Below are positions 8,943 through 17,871 of a stretch of DNA of 34,854 nt, piece after piece; positions within the stretch are counted from its first letter, which is position 1, and every line of letters begins with the position of its first letter. Below the pieces are notes generated by a model, which saw only the letters and a program-made list of their open reading frames with translations, did not search any database and was not told where the DNA came from. The stretch is from Bacteroidales bacterium (GTDB taxonomy: Bacteria > Bacteroidota > Bacteroidia > Bacteroidales > VadinHA17). The DNA is taken from NCBI GenBank assembly GCA_003157015.1, contig PMIJ01000069.1, positions 1 to 34,854 of the forward strand, given 5' to 3'. Both the position numbers and the translations under genes were made by a program.

Positions 8943-10301
8943 ATGTTCAAAAAATACCGGAGTGGTTTGATAAGTTTGTTTTTTCTTGTTAGCTCCAATT
9001 TATTATCAGGACAAACAATTCAAGATACACTTTCTTCAAATGTTACGTTATCACAATGCATAACTTACGCTCTGGCCAACCAGTCGTTGATTAAACAATC
9101 ACTTCTTGATGAAGACATTACAAAAAGAAATATCAGGATTGCACTTTCAGCATGGTATCCTCAGCTGGAGATAGATGCCAATATTCAACATTTTCTTCAG
9201 ATACCACCGACTATTTATCCTAATCTGATTAATCCTCCGTCATATACACCTTATATTTCCCTTGTCTCCACACCTACAAATATGTCAACTGGTATTTTTT
9301 CTGCCACCCAGACCTTGTACAGCAACAATTTATTCTTTGCGGCCAGAACTTCAAGAGAACTTCGCAATCAGGCTTCTGAAAATACTGAAAGTTCAAAGAT
9401 CAATACATATGTAGATGTAACAAAAGCTTTTTTCGATGTGCTGTTAACAGAGGAGGAGATTAATGTCCTGAATGAAGATATAGTAAGACTTCAGCATAAT
9501 TATAAAGATGCATACAGTTTTTATAAAAATGGACTTACGGATAAAATAGACTATCAGCGTACTGAAATAGCTTTAAGTAATGCTCAGGCACAAAGAAAGA
9601 GTACCGTGGAAGCTCTGAAGGCCAAATACTCAATATTAAAACATCTCATGGGAGTCGTTCCTGAAAAGCAAATAACTGTGGCGTATGATTCTACAAAATT
9701 TGAAAATGAAATATTAATTGATACCACAAAGAATCTCGATTATGGCAATCGTATTGAATATCAATCAATGCAGACTTCATTGAAACTGCAGAATTATGGG
9801 ATCAGTTATTACAGATGGTCATTTCTTCCGACTTTGTCTGCTTTTTATAATTATGATCCCTCATTTTCGGCCAATCAGTTCTCTGATTTATATAATACTA
9901 ACACTCCCACTTCTCTCTTCGGCCTGAAATTAACACTTCCATTGTTTCAGGGAATGAGCAGGCAGGAGAATTTCAGCAAGGCAAAGCTTCAGTATCAGCG
10001 ATTGCAACTGGGAATGGATTATCTGAAAAGCTCTATTAGCAGTGAATATACCCAGGCGCTTACCGGCTATAAAAGCAACCTTAATGAATTGAAAGTAGCA
10101 AAAATGAACATCATTGTTGCAAAAGACATTTTTAACACTGTGAAGTTTCAGTATGATAAAGGCACCAAGGCATATCTGGAAGTCATAGTATCTGAAACAG
10201 ATTTACGTACTGCGGAACTTAATTATTTAAATATACTTTTCCAGGTTCTTACCAGTAAACTGGATTTGGAAAAAGCTTCGGGAGAGATTAAAGTTAATTA
10301 A
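8943..10301 (+). CDS. TolC-family outer-membrane efflux protein
   Basis: 452 residues from the chosen start. Two upstream in-frame ATGs exist (8904, 8925), but only the third (8943) places a basic n-region (FKKYRSG) directly before the hydrophobic core LISLFFLV and a signal-peptidase region ending SGQ. The mature protein has the two internally homologous halves of the TolC fold: long helices rich in Gln/Leu/Ala/Asn (for example NAQAQRKSTVEALKAKYSIL and KAYLEVIVSETDLRTAELNY) and beta segments such as TGIFSATQTLYS and FGLKLTLPLFQG. It forms the outer-membrane exit duct for the adaptor and RND pump that follow (50-bp gap to the adaptor). The start choice is moderately sure, the family very sure. 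Confidence 0.92.
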   Translation: MFKKYRSGLISLFFLVSSNLLSGQTIQDTLSSNVTLSQCITYALANQSLIKQSLLDEDITKRNIRIALSAWYPQLEIDANIQHFLQIPPTIYPNLINPPSYTPYISLVSTPTNMSTGIFSATQTLYSNNLFFAARTSRELRNQASENTESSKINTYVDVTKAFFDVLLTEEEINVLNEDIVRLQHNYKDAYSFYKNGLTDKIDYQRTEIALSNAQAQRKSTVEALKAKYSILKHLMGVVPEKQITVAYDSTKFENEILIDTTKNLDYGNRIEYQSMQTSLKLQNYGISYYRWSFLPTLSAFYNYDPSFSANQFSDLYNTNTPTSLFGLKLTLPLFQGMSRQENFSKAKLQYQRLQLGMDYLKSSISSEYTQALTGYKSNLNELKVAKMNIIVAKDIFNTVKFQYDKGTKAYLEVIVSETDLRTAELNYLNILFQVLTSKLDLEKASGEIKVN

Positions 10302-10351
10302 CATTTACAATTTTTGCTGGTAGCATATGGCAGATTTTAATATGTAACACT

Positions 10352-11479
10352 ATGTATAAAATAACACATATAATAATATATTTTGCTATGGTTGCGGGGT
10401 TGTTATCCTGCACCGGAAATTCGGCAAATAAAAAGGCGGAAGTGCCTGCAATACCTGTTACAGTTACTAATGCAAGTCCTTCAAAAGCAATATTCTACAA
10501 TTCATACCCTGCAAATATAGTGGCATTAAAAGAAGTAGAACTGCGCGGACAGGTAAGCGGTTATATAACAGGAATATATTTTACCGAAGGTAAAGAGGTT
10601 CATTCGGGAGAAAAACTTTATGAAATTGACCGCCGTAAATATGAGGCGACTTACAGGGAAACACAGTCGAATGTCAAGATAGCAGAATCCAACCTGGAAA
10701 AAGTCCAGCGCGATGCAGACCGTTATACCGATCTTGCCAGCCAGGATGCCGTTGCAAAACAGCTTCTTGATAATTCAATGACGGATCTTAAGAATGCCAG
10801 ACAGCAGTTAGATGCTGCAAATTCAGAACTCATCAAAGCTAAAACTGATTTTGATTATTCTCTGATCAATTCGCCTCTTGACGGGACTATAGGTTTCTCG
10901 GGTGTTAAGATTGGTACTCTTATAATGCCCGGACAAACTCTTCTTAACACAGTATCCTCAGATGACCCTATAGGAGTGGATTTTGAAATTAATGAAACTG
11001 AGCTAAGCCGTTTCCGGCAATTCGAAAAGGTAGAAATTTCAAACAATGATACAACATTTAAGATCAGGTTGCCCGATAATTCTATCTATCCTTTCTTCGG
11101 CAAGATAAGCGTTATTGACAGGGCTGTTGATCAACAGACAGGTACCATAAGGGTCAGAATAACTGTTTCTAATCATGATAAGATTCTTAAGCCGGGTATG
11201 AGTTGCAAGGTTCTTGTCTTAAATGACTATTCAGGTCTGCAGATAATTATTCCTTTTGCTTCGGTTTTGGAACAATTGAGTGAATATTTTGTCTATGTAG
11301 TAAAAGATAAAAATGTGCAGCAGGTAAAAGTCTCCCTTGGTCCGCGGGTAAATTCAAACGTTATAGTGCTGAAAGGACTCAGCGGTGACGAAACAATTGT
11401 TGTTGACGGCATCCAGAAACTTCATGACGGTTCAGAGATCACAATCGCCAAACCGCAAAATCAACAACAGCATAATTAA
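10352..11479 (+). CDS. RND efflux periplasmic adaptor lipoprotein (membrane fusion protein)
   Basis: 375 residues. Lipoprotein signal with lipobox LLSC (Cys20), so anchored by lipid in the inner membrane. Order of domains: beta-barrel strands, lipoyl half-motif (about 64-95, VELRGQVSGYITGIYFTEG then VHSGEKLYEID), alpha-helical hairpin (about 98-160, coiled-coil with many Gln/Asp/Ala), second lipoyl half (NSPLDGTIGFSGVKIGTLI), and C-terminal beta-barrel and membrane-proximal domains (IRVRITVSN, LKPGMSCKVLV). This is the MexA/AcrA family. Middle gene of the tolC-like/adaptor/pump operon, with a 35-bp gap to the pump gene. Confidence 0.94.
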   Translation: MYKITHIIIYFAMVAGLLSCTGNSANKKAEVPAIPVTVTNASPSKAIFYNSYPANIVALKEVELRGQVSGYITGIYFTEGKEVHSGEKLYEIDRRKYEATYRETQSNVKIAESNLEKVQRDADRYTDLASQDAVAKQLLDNSMTDLKNARQQLDAANSELIKAKTDFDYSLINSPLDGTIGFSGVKIGTLIMPGQTLLNTVSSDDPIGVDFEINETELSRFRQFEKVEISNNDTTFKIRLPDNSIYPFFGKISVIDRAVDQQTGTIRVRITVSNHDKILKPGMSCKVLVLNDYSGLQIIIPFASVLEQLSEYFVYVVKDKNVQQVKVSLGPRVNSNVIVLKGLSGDETIVVDGIQKLHDGSEITIAKPQNQQQHN

Positions 11480-11514
11480 GAAGAACAAAACACATTAAGA
11501 CTGAAACTTATTTC

Positions 11515-14500
11515 ATGATAGCCGATACCTTTATAAAACGTCCAATCACAGCAATTGTAATCTCGATGGTCCTTGTGATTGTAGGAACGTTGGCCATTTT
11601 AAATCTGCCGGTCAGTCAGTATCCCGATATTACACCGCCGGTAGTGCAGATATCCAGCCAGTACACAGGAGCTGACGCTACTACTGTCGAACAAACTGTC
11701 ACTACCCCGATAGAAATACAGGTCAACGGAGTGCCAGGCATGAACTTTCTACAGAGTAACAGCACCAATGATGGTCGTTCGACATTGAACGTCTATTTTG
11801 ATATTGGAACCAACGTTGATATTGCCACTACAGAAGTTCAGAACCGGGTAAATATTGCCACTCCGGTTCTTCCTGATGAAGTAAAAAGATTGGGTATCAC
11901 AGTTAGAAGACGGAATCCGAGCGGATTATTAAATGTAGCTATTTATTCACCAAAAGGTACACATAGCGTTCAGTTTCTTGATAATTATACTAACATATTT
12001 GTCAGGGATGCTCTTTTAAGGGTAAAAGGGGTAGGCGATATTTTTGCCAGGACTGATGATTTCAGTATGCGTATCTGGTTAAATCCTGATAAAATGGCGA
12101 GTTTAGGGCTGACAGCCAGCGATGTTCTTAACGCCGTCCAGGAACAGAATGTTCAGGTAGCTGCAGGCTCCATTGGAACTCCGCCGCAACCTGCCGGCCA
12201 ACCATTTGAATATACAGCAAGAGTTAACGGAAGACTTAGCAGTGAGGATGATTTCAGGAATATTATCGTCAGGTCCAATCCTGCTACGGGATCCGTTGTT
12301 TATTTAAAAGATATTGCTCGAGTCGTTTTAGGCAAATTCAACTATTCGGGCGTGGCATATGTTGATAAGCAGCGTGCATCATATATGTTGATTTATCAGA
12401 CTCCGGGCAGCAACGCTCTTGATGTTGCAAATGGGATCTATCAGGTAATGGATCAGCTTAGCAAATCATTTCCAAGCGATGTTGCCTATAAAGTGCCGTT
12501 TGAATCTGTTACAGTCGTAAAGGAATCTATAAGTGAAGTTGTCAAAACTCTTCTTGAAGCATTGGCCCTGGTTGTATTAGTGGTATTTATCTTCCTTCAG
12601 GACTGGCGGTCCACTATTATACCGGTTCTGGCAATCCCTGTTTCAATAATTGGAACCTTCATCTTTTTCATTCCGCTTGGCTTTACTATTAATAAGCTGA
12701 CGCTTTTCGGCTTTGTTCTTGCCATCGGTATTGTGGTAGATGATGCAATTATTGTAGTTGAGGCTGTTCAGCGTTATATGGAAGAGCAGCACCTTTCCCC
12801 GAAAGAAGCTGCACACAAAGCTATGGCTGATATATCCGGACCGGTTGTTGCCATTGCACTTGTTCTTGCTGCTGTTTTTGTTCCGGCCGGTTTTTTGCCG
12901 GGTATTGTAGGCAAGCTGTATCAGCAATTTGCCATCACAATAGCTATTTCGGTTCTTATATCAGCATTTGTAGCTCTGTCTCTCACTCCGGCTTTATGTT
13001 CGTTGTTTCTGAAACCTCATCATATAACTCAATCTTCCCGTGGACTTAACAACCTGTTTTATCATTTTAATAAGTGGTTCAATACCAGGACAGAGGGATA
13101 TACACAAAATGTACGGAAAGCCATAAAGCATTCCCGTTATATTGTCATTCTGCTGATTATGATTATTTTTGGTGCTTATGTTATGATAATCAAGAAACCT
13201 ACAGGATTCATTCCGCTTGAGGATGAAGGCCGGTTATACATAACATTCGAACTTCCTGAAGCATCATCCACATCACGCACAATTGAGGTGCTGAAGAAAA
13301 TAATGGATGTGCTGGGTGATACCAGGGGTGTTGATCATTATTCAGCCATATCGGGGCTTAATGTAGTTTCAGGTGCTTCTAAAACCAACAGCGGCACTCT
13401 GTTTTGCCAGTTGAAACCATGGGATGAACGTAAAGACAAATCAGAACAGATTTTTGCATTGATATCTCAGCTTCAGGCAAAATTTGCAGTGATCAGGGAA
13501 GCAAACATCATTGTTATAGCTCCTCCTGCCATTCCTGGTCTTGGTGCTACGGGAGGGTTTACATTTGAGCTTCAGCAACGTGAGAGCAATGATGATATCA
13601 AAGCGTTCGAAAGAAATGTTAATATCTTTATGGCAGCAGCCAATAAACGCCCTGAAATTGCCAGGGCAATAACTTTTTTCAACGCCCGCACTCCTAATTA
13701 TCAGCTTACAGTTGATCGTGATAAATGCAAAAAAATGGGAGTAAACCTCGCTGAAGTTTTTAACACCATTCAGACTTTTCTCGGCAGCACCTATATAAAT
13801 GACTTTACTATATATAACAGGAATTTCCATGTAATTGCGCAGGCGGATACACTTTTCAGAAATGATATTGTGGACATGGATAAGTATTATGTCAGAAATC
13901 AGCAGGGCAATATGCTGCCCTTAAGTGCAGTGATGAGTTCTACTGTTACTGAGAGCGCGTCTATGCTTTCTCATTATAATCTCTATCGGATGGCTGAATT
14001 TGTAGGTGATGCAAAAGTCGGATATAGTACTGGGCAGGCGATCAAAGCATTGCAGGAAACTGCCCAGCAAGTGTTGCCAAAAGGATATGGATATGAATTT
14101 TCAGGACTCAGCCGGGAAGAGTTGAAAGCAGGCAACACATCGATGTATATTTTCATTTTGTCGTTGCTTTTCGTCTTTCTTTTTCTTTCTGCTTTGTATG
14201 AAAGCTGGACAGTCCCATTCACCATTCTTCTGGGAGTTCCGCTTGCTGCCTTCGGAGCTATACTGGCTCTTACATTCACAAAAAGTCTTTCAGATAATGT
14301 CTATGCCCAGATTGGTCTTATAACTCTGATAGGCCTTGCCGCTAAAAACTCTATTCTTATTGTTGAATTTGCAAAAGAACGGGTTGACAGGGGCATTGAA
14401 ATTGTTGAAGCTACCATTGAGGCTGTTCGTTTACGGCTTCGACCTATACTGATGACATCATTTGCTTTCATTTTCGGAATATCTCCGCTGGTGTTTGCTA

Positions 14501-14694
14501 CAGGTGCCGGTGCTGTTGCACGTCAGACGATCGGATGGTCAGTGCTGGGGGGAATGCTGGCTGCCACGGCACTGGGTGTTATTATTATACCGGTTCTGTT
14601 CATTTTAATCATCCGTCTCACATATGGTAAGAAAAAACTTGCAGAGCTCCAGGAACAACATAATTCTTCAATTGTAACTCATAATAAAGAATAA
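11515..14694 (+). CDS. RND multidrug efflux pump, AcrB/MexB (HAE1) family
   Basis: 1059 residues, full length for an HAE1 pump. The N-terminus FIKRPITAIVIS and LPVSQYPDITPP is typical of the family. Proton-relay residues are present: Asp409-Asp410 in GIVVDDAIIVVEA (helix 4) and Lys944 in GLAAKNSILIVEFA (helix 10). Two large periplasmic loops (about 30-335 and 560-870) form the porter and docking domains, and helix 11-12 reads PILMTSFAFIFG then GWSVLGGMLAATALGV. It would export drugs, bile-salt-like or other amphipathic compounds from the inner membrane and periplasm through the adaptor and TolC-like protein. Last gene of the operon; no obvious hairpin terminator follows. Confidence 0.96.
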   Translation: MIADTFIKRPITAIVISMVLVIVGTLAILNLPVSQYPDITPPVVQISSQYTGADATTVEQTVTTPIEIQVNGVPGMNFLQSNSTNDGRSTLNVYFDIGTNVDIATTEVQNRVNIATPVLPDEVKRLGITVRRRNPSGLLNVAIYSPKGTHSVQFLDNYTNIFVRDALLRVKGVGDIFARTDDFSMRIWLNPDKMASLGLTASDVLNAVQEQNVQVAAGSIGTPPQPAGQPFEYTARVNGRLSSEDDFRNIIVRSNPATGSVVYLKDIARVVLGKFNYSGVAYVDKQRASYMLIYQTPGSNALDVANGIYQVMDQLSKSFPSDVAYKVPFESVTVVKESISEVVKTLLEALALVVLVVFIFLQDWRSTIIPVLAIPVSIIGTFIFFIPLGFTINKLTLFGFVLAIGIVVDDAIIVVEAVQRYMEEQHLSPKEAAHKAMADISGPVVAIALVLAAVFVPAGFLPGIVGKLYQQFAITIAISVLISAFVALSLTPALCSLFLKPHHITQSSRGLNNLFYHFNKWFNTRTEGYTQNVRKAIKHSRYIVILLIMIIFGAYVMIIKKPTGFIPLEDEGRLYITFELPEASSTSRTIEVLKKIMDVLGDTRGVDHYSAISGLNVVSGASKTNSGTLFCQLKPWDERKDKSEQIFALISQLQAKFAVIREANIIVIAPPAIPGLGATGGFTFELQQRESNDDIKAFERNVNIFMAAANKRPEIARAITFFNARTPNYQLTVDRDKCKKMGVNLAEVFNTIQTFLGSTYINDFTIYNRNFHVIAQADTLFRNDIVDMDKYYVRNQQGNMLPLSAVMSSTVTESASMLSHYNLYRMAEFVGDAKVGYSTGQAIKALQETAQQVLPKGYGYEFSGLSREELKAGNTSMYIFILSLLFVFLFLSALYESWTVPFTILLGVPLAAFGAILALTFTKSLSDNVYAQIGLITLIGLAAKNSILIVEFAKERVDRGIEIVEATIEAVRLRLRPILMTSFAFIFGISPLVFATGAGAVARQTIGWSVLGGMLAATALGVIIIPVLFILIIRLTYGKKKLAELQEQHNSSIVTHNKE

Positions 14695-14922
14695 CAAAAA
14701 TATTACTGGATTACAATTATCTTTTTAACCTCTTTTTCATACTATTGAAGATATAGTTAAAGATTTTTATATGGAAAGGGCAAAAATATGGAGGAATTTG
14801 AAAAAAATAGAGAATAATATTGCGATTTACATTCATCCTTTATATCAATCACTTTGGTTGAATAATTCCATTTATTCGAATAAAATGATAAAAGATTTTC
14901 AACTTTAGGTTGATTCTTAAAA

Positions 14923-14949
14923 TTTGTTAAAAAATATTTACTATTTTTG
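14923..14949 (+). promoter_or_regulatory. Candidate promoter of the LytTR regulator operon
   Basis: TATTTTTG (14942-14949) matches the -7 element TAnnTTTG. A TTTG at 14923-14926 could be the -33 element, although the 15-nt spacer is shorter than the usual 17-23. The -7 box ends 35 nt before the ATG of the LytTR gene. The rest of the 290-bp gap (14695-14984) is AT-rich and shows nothing else I can name. Confidence 0.5.
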
Positions 14950-14984
14950 GACGTGAAATCATTTGCCAAAACAACAGTTAGTAC

Positions 14985-15692
14985 ATGAATTGCATAATAG
15001 TCGACGATGATATAATAACCTGCAAGATTCTGGAAGGGTATGTCAGCAAATCCACTTCTCTTAATTTGGTTGGTGTATTCAGTGATTCTGTCGCAGCGAG
15101 GGATGTTCTTACCAAGCGGCAGGATATCGATCTGGTTATTCTCGATATCCAGATGCCAGAGATGAATGGTTTTGATTTTATCCGCAGTCTCGACTTTCCA
15201 CCCAATATAATAATAGTATCGTCCGCTGAGGAATTTGCACTTAAGGCCTTTGACTTTAATGTTGTCGATTATCTGCTTAAACCGGTAACTTACGGGCGTT
15301 TTTGCAAAGCTATTGATAAAACAATCAGATACTTTGCACGCAAAGAGGGCGCCAATAGCGGCGATGAAGAAATTTTCATCAAAAAAGGATCATCCCTGGT
15401 AAAACTGAAACTTACAGAGATAATATATATTGAAGCTCTTGAAAACTATGTTACACTTAACACAAACGATGACCGGTTCACCATTCATTTTACAATGAAA
15501 GCGATCGAAAATCAGTTACCTTCTGGAGTATTTATCAGGGTTCACAGGTCGTTTATTATTAATAAGAGCATGATTCAGACTATTAAAGAGAATACTCTCG
15601 ACCTTATCGTAGGAGGTGTTGTGAAAAGTATTCCTGTCGGGAAATCATTCAGGGACTCTCTTCTGAATGATATTAATGTGATGGCCAGATAA
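14985..15692 (+). CDS. LytTR-family response regulator
   Basis: 235 residues. Receiver domain (1 to about 118) with acidic cluster VDDD (6-9), phospho-acceptor Asp54 in LVILDIQMPEMNG, switch Ser79-Ser80 and Lys99 in LLKPVT. LytTR DNA-binding domain (about 128-230) with IFIKKGSSLVKLKL, YIEALENYVTL and FIRVHRSFIINKSMI. LytTR regulators usually pair with a LytS-type (5TM or His_kinase) membrane kinase, but none is present within the window. It is followed after 15 bp by an aminotransferase gene, so the three genes to 17734 probably form one operon. It may also act on the efflux operon upstream, but that is only a positional guess. Confidence 0.93.
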   Translation: MNCIIVDDDIITCKILEGYVSKSTSLNLVGVFSDSVAARDVLTKRQDIDLVILDIQMPEMNGFDFIRSLDFPPNIIIVSSAEEFALKAFDFNVVDYLLKPVTYGRFCKAIDKTIRYFARKEGANSGDEEIFIKKGSSLVKLKLTEIIYIEALENYVTLNTNDDRFTIHFTMKAIENQLPSGVFIRVHRSFIINKSMIQTIKENTLDLIVGGVVKSIPVGKSFRDSLLNDINVMAR

Positions 15693-15707
15693 TCACTAAA
15701 ACTTCAA

Positions 15708-16913
15708 ATGCTTACCAATCGTCAACTGTTCCTGAAGCACCTTGGGCATACTTCTGATGCACCAATGATGCTTGAAATTGTGAGGGCCGAAGGCATTTAC
15801 ATGTACGGACCTGATGGCCAAAAATACATTGATCTCATCTCAGGAGTCTCCGTCAGCAATACGGGACATCGCCATCCCAAAGTAGTAGAAGCAGTTAAAA
15901 ACCAGGTTGATCAGTATATGCACCTGATGGTGTATGGTGAATTTATTCAAAGTCCACAGGTCAGATATGCCGAACGTCTTGCAGAAATACTTCCTCCGGT
16001 TCTCAATTCATGTTATTTTGTTAATTCAGGCAGTGAAGCAGTAGAAGGAGCGCTGAAACTTGCCAAAAGATATACCGGGAAGAGTCGCATCATATCGTTC
16101 ACGAACGCTTATCATGGCAGCACTCACGGAGCACTAAGCATACAGGGAAGCGAGGTTTTCAGGAACGCATTCAGACCCCTGTTGCCCGATACCTTTCAAA
16201 TTGCCTTTAACGATGAAAAATCGCTGTCTGCAATTGATAAAAATACCGCATGCGTTATCGTAGAACCGGTGCAGGGTGAAGCCGGTATCATTTACCCGGA
16301 GGATGATTTTCTGTTAAAAATCAGGATGAGATGTAAATCAACAGGTGCATTATTGATCTTTGATGAGATACAGACAGGTTTTGGCAGACTAGGTCAGATG
16401 TTTGCAATTAACAGGTTCAAAGTGGTACCTGATATTCTTCTTCTTGCAAAAGCCCTTGGCGGAGGTATGCCCCTTGGAGCATTCATTTCTTCCCGCGAAA
16501 TTATGTCAGCACTTATTAGCAATCCTGCGCTTGGTCATATTACCACCTTCGGAGGACATCCGGTGTGTTGCGCGGCAGGTCTGGCATCGCTGAATGTTAT
16601 TATAGATGAGAAGCTCGCTGAGAGCTGTAATTCTAAGTCAGACCTGTTTAAAAAAGAACTTTCACATTCGCTTATCTCAGAAATAAGAGGGGATGGCCTT
16701 TTAATGGCTGTTCAGCTTTCCGATCCTTCATATATTCAATATGTTATAGCTAAAGCTCCGGATTATGGACTGGTGCTCGATTATTTTCTATTCTGTGACA
16801 ACGCTTTCAGAATTGCTCCACCACTGATCATAAGTGAAGAAGAAATATGTCTTGCAGCCGGAAAAATAAAGCAACTGCTTGATGCTGCTGCTAATAATTC
16901 AAATAAAAAATGA
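15708..16913 (+). CDS. Class III PLP-dependent aminotransferase (acetylornithine/4-aminobutyrate type)
   Basis: 401 residues, a full-length fold-type I class III aminotransferase. Visible sites: phosphate-binding NSGSEAVEGALKLA (about 107-120), the YHGSTHGALS aromatic stack, EPVQGEAGI (about 186-193), Asp219 in LIFDEIQTGFGR and the PLP lysine Lys248 in LLAKALGGGMPLGAF. The family moves omega-amino groups (acetylornithine, GABA, ornithine, lysine) to 2-oxoglutarate or pyruvate. No arginine- or GABA-pathway gene lies next to it, so the substrate is undecided. It lies between a LytTR regulator (15-bp gap) and a secreted unknown protein (4-bp ATGA overlap), which implies co-expression with both. 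Confidence 0.9.
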   Translation: MLTNRQLFLKHLGHTSDAPMMLEIVRAEGIYMYGPDGQKYIDLISGVSVSNTGHRHPKVVEAVKNQVDQYMHLMVYGEFIQSPQVRYAERLAEILPPVLNSCYFVNSGSEAVEGALKLAKRYTGKSRIISFTNAYHGSTHGALSIQGSEVFRNAFRPLLPDTFQIAFNDEKSLSAIDKNTACVIVEPVQGEAGIIYPEDDFLLKIRMRCKSTGALLIFDEIQTGFGRLGQMFAINRFKVVPDILLLAKALGGGMPLGAFISSREIMSALISNPALGHITTFGGHPVCCAAGLASLNVIIDEKLAESCNSKSDLFKKELSHSLISEIRGDGLLMAVQLSDPSYIQYVIAKAPDYGLVLDYFLFCDNAFRIAPPLIISEEEICLAAGKIKQLLDAAANNSNKK

Positions 16914-17734
16914 AGCGATTTGTCTTATACCTTATATTATACATTCTTCTGCCAACTGGTATCGCCAGGGGCCAGGTTCCGGTAAATGATACACCTCAGA
17001 TTCTGGAAGAACTTTTTGACAGGCTTGCAGGAAACTATAATGATACTGATAGAATACATATAAATGATTCTATCAGGACGATTCTCGACAGTTATGTCAG
17101 GTCTGACTCTGTGTTCACTCACAGGTTCAATAATCTCAGGTACCTGGGCCAGATTATGTCACCTGATTCCCTATTGAAAATAATTACATGGAACCTGGTT
17201 TTAGAGAATGAACCCGGCAGATATTATTGTTATTTCATCAGGAAAAAAGAATCCGGCAAAGAAAGTAAAATTTATAGATTATCAGTCAGTTACAATGAGA
17301 ATCCTGTCAGAACTGATTCTACATATAATGAATCGAACTGGTATGGTGCTTTATATTATGATTTAAGACCTTTTATTGTCGAAAACAGACACTGCTGGGT
17401 ACTGCTTGGAATTGATTATGGCAATTACGAGATCAGCAGAAAAATTATTGAAGTACTGAGCTTTTCCCCTGAAGATTCAATAGTATTTGGACGGAAATGG
17501 TTTTCTTCCGGGAATGAAATTAAATACCGAGATGTATTTGAATATGCCTCTAACGCGATGATGTCTCTGCGATTCAAATCTGAAAATTCTATCATATTTG
17601 ATCATCTTGTTCCTTTTTCTTCCACTCATAAGGATGACCACCGATACTATGGCCCTGATTATTCATTCGATGCATATAATTTTGAGAATGGATTGTGGAA
17701 ATTAACACTAAATGTGGATGCAAGAAATCAGTAA
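16910..17734 (+). CDS. Exported protein of unknown function
   Basis: 274 residues; I do not recognise a named domain. A signal peptide (hydrophobic FVLYLILYILLPTGIA, cleavage near ARGQ) predicts export; there is no lipobox and no further membrane segment, so it is probably periplasmic or secreted. The body is rich in Tyr, Asp and Asn with alternating beta-like stretches (RYYCYFIRKKE, IYRLSVSYNENP, WYGALYYDLRPFIV, CWVLLGIDYGNYE, SIVFGRKWFSSG). The start overlaps the aminotransferase stop by 4 bp, so translation is coupled. I believe similar proteins occur in this position in other Bacteroidota, but this could not be checked here. Confidence 0.72.
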   Translation: MKRFVLYLILYILLPTGIARGQVPVNDTPQILEELFDRLAGNYNDTDRIHINDSIRTILDSYVRSDSVFTHRFNNLRYLGQIMSPDSLLKIITWNLVLENEPGRYYCYFIRKKESGKESKIYRLSVSYNENPVRTDSTYNESNWYGALYYDLRPFIVENRHCWVLLGIDYGNYEISRKIIEVLSFSPEDSIVFGRKWFSSGNEIKYRDVFEYASNAMMSLRFKSENSIIFDHLVPFSSTHKDDHRYYGPDYSFDAYNFENGLWKLTLNVDARNQ

Positions 17735-17871
17735 AGAAGTGCCTGAAGTGAGCTAGAATTTGGAGTATTTAAAGTTGAAAGGCGAAAAAGGTGAATGGAT
17801 TTAAGGGTTGAAAAGTCAACATTAATGTTGTAACTTTAGGCACTCTAGGCACTCTAGGCACTCTACTTGTT
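17735..17871. repeat. Intergenic repeat with three 9-bp tandem units and a degenerate inverted arm
   Basis: The unit TAGGCACTC occurs three times head to tail (17837-17845, 17846-17854, 17855-17863) and ends 8 bp before the start of the receiver-like gene. Just after the preceding stop codon, 17738-17756 contains AGTGCCTGAAGTGAGC, a degenerate inverted version of the same unit (GAGTGCCTA). The whole gap therefore looks like a small imperfect palindrome. No coding frame or clear promoter is visible in it. Confidence 0.6.

Noticed and set aside
17837..17863. Three tandem 9-bp units considered as a CRISPR remnant
   Set aside because: Units are directly adjacent with no spacers, far shorter than CRISPR repeats, and no cas gene is present.
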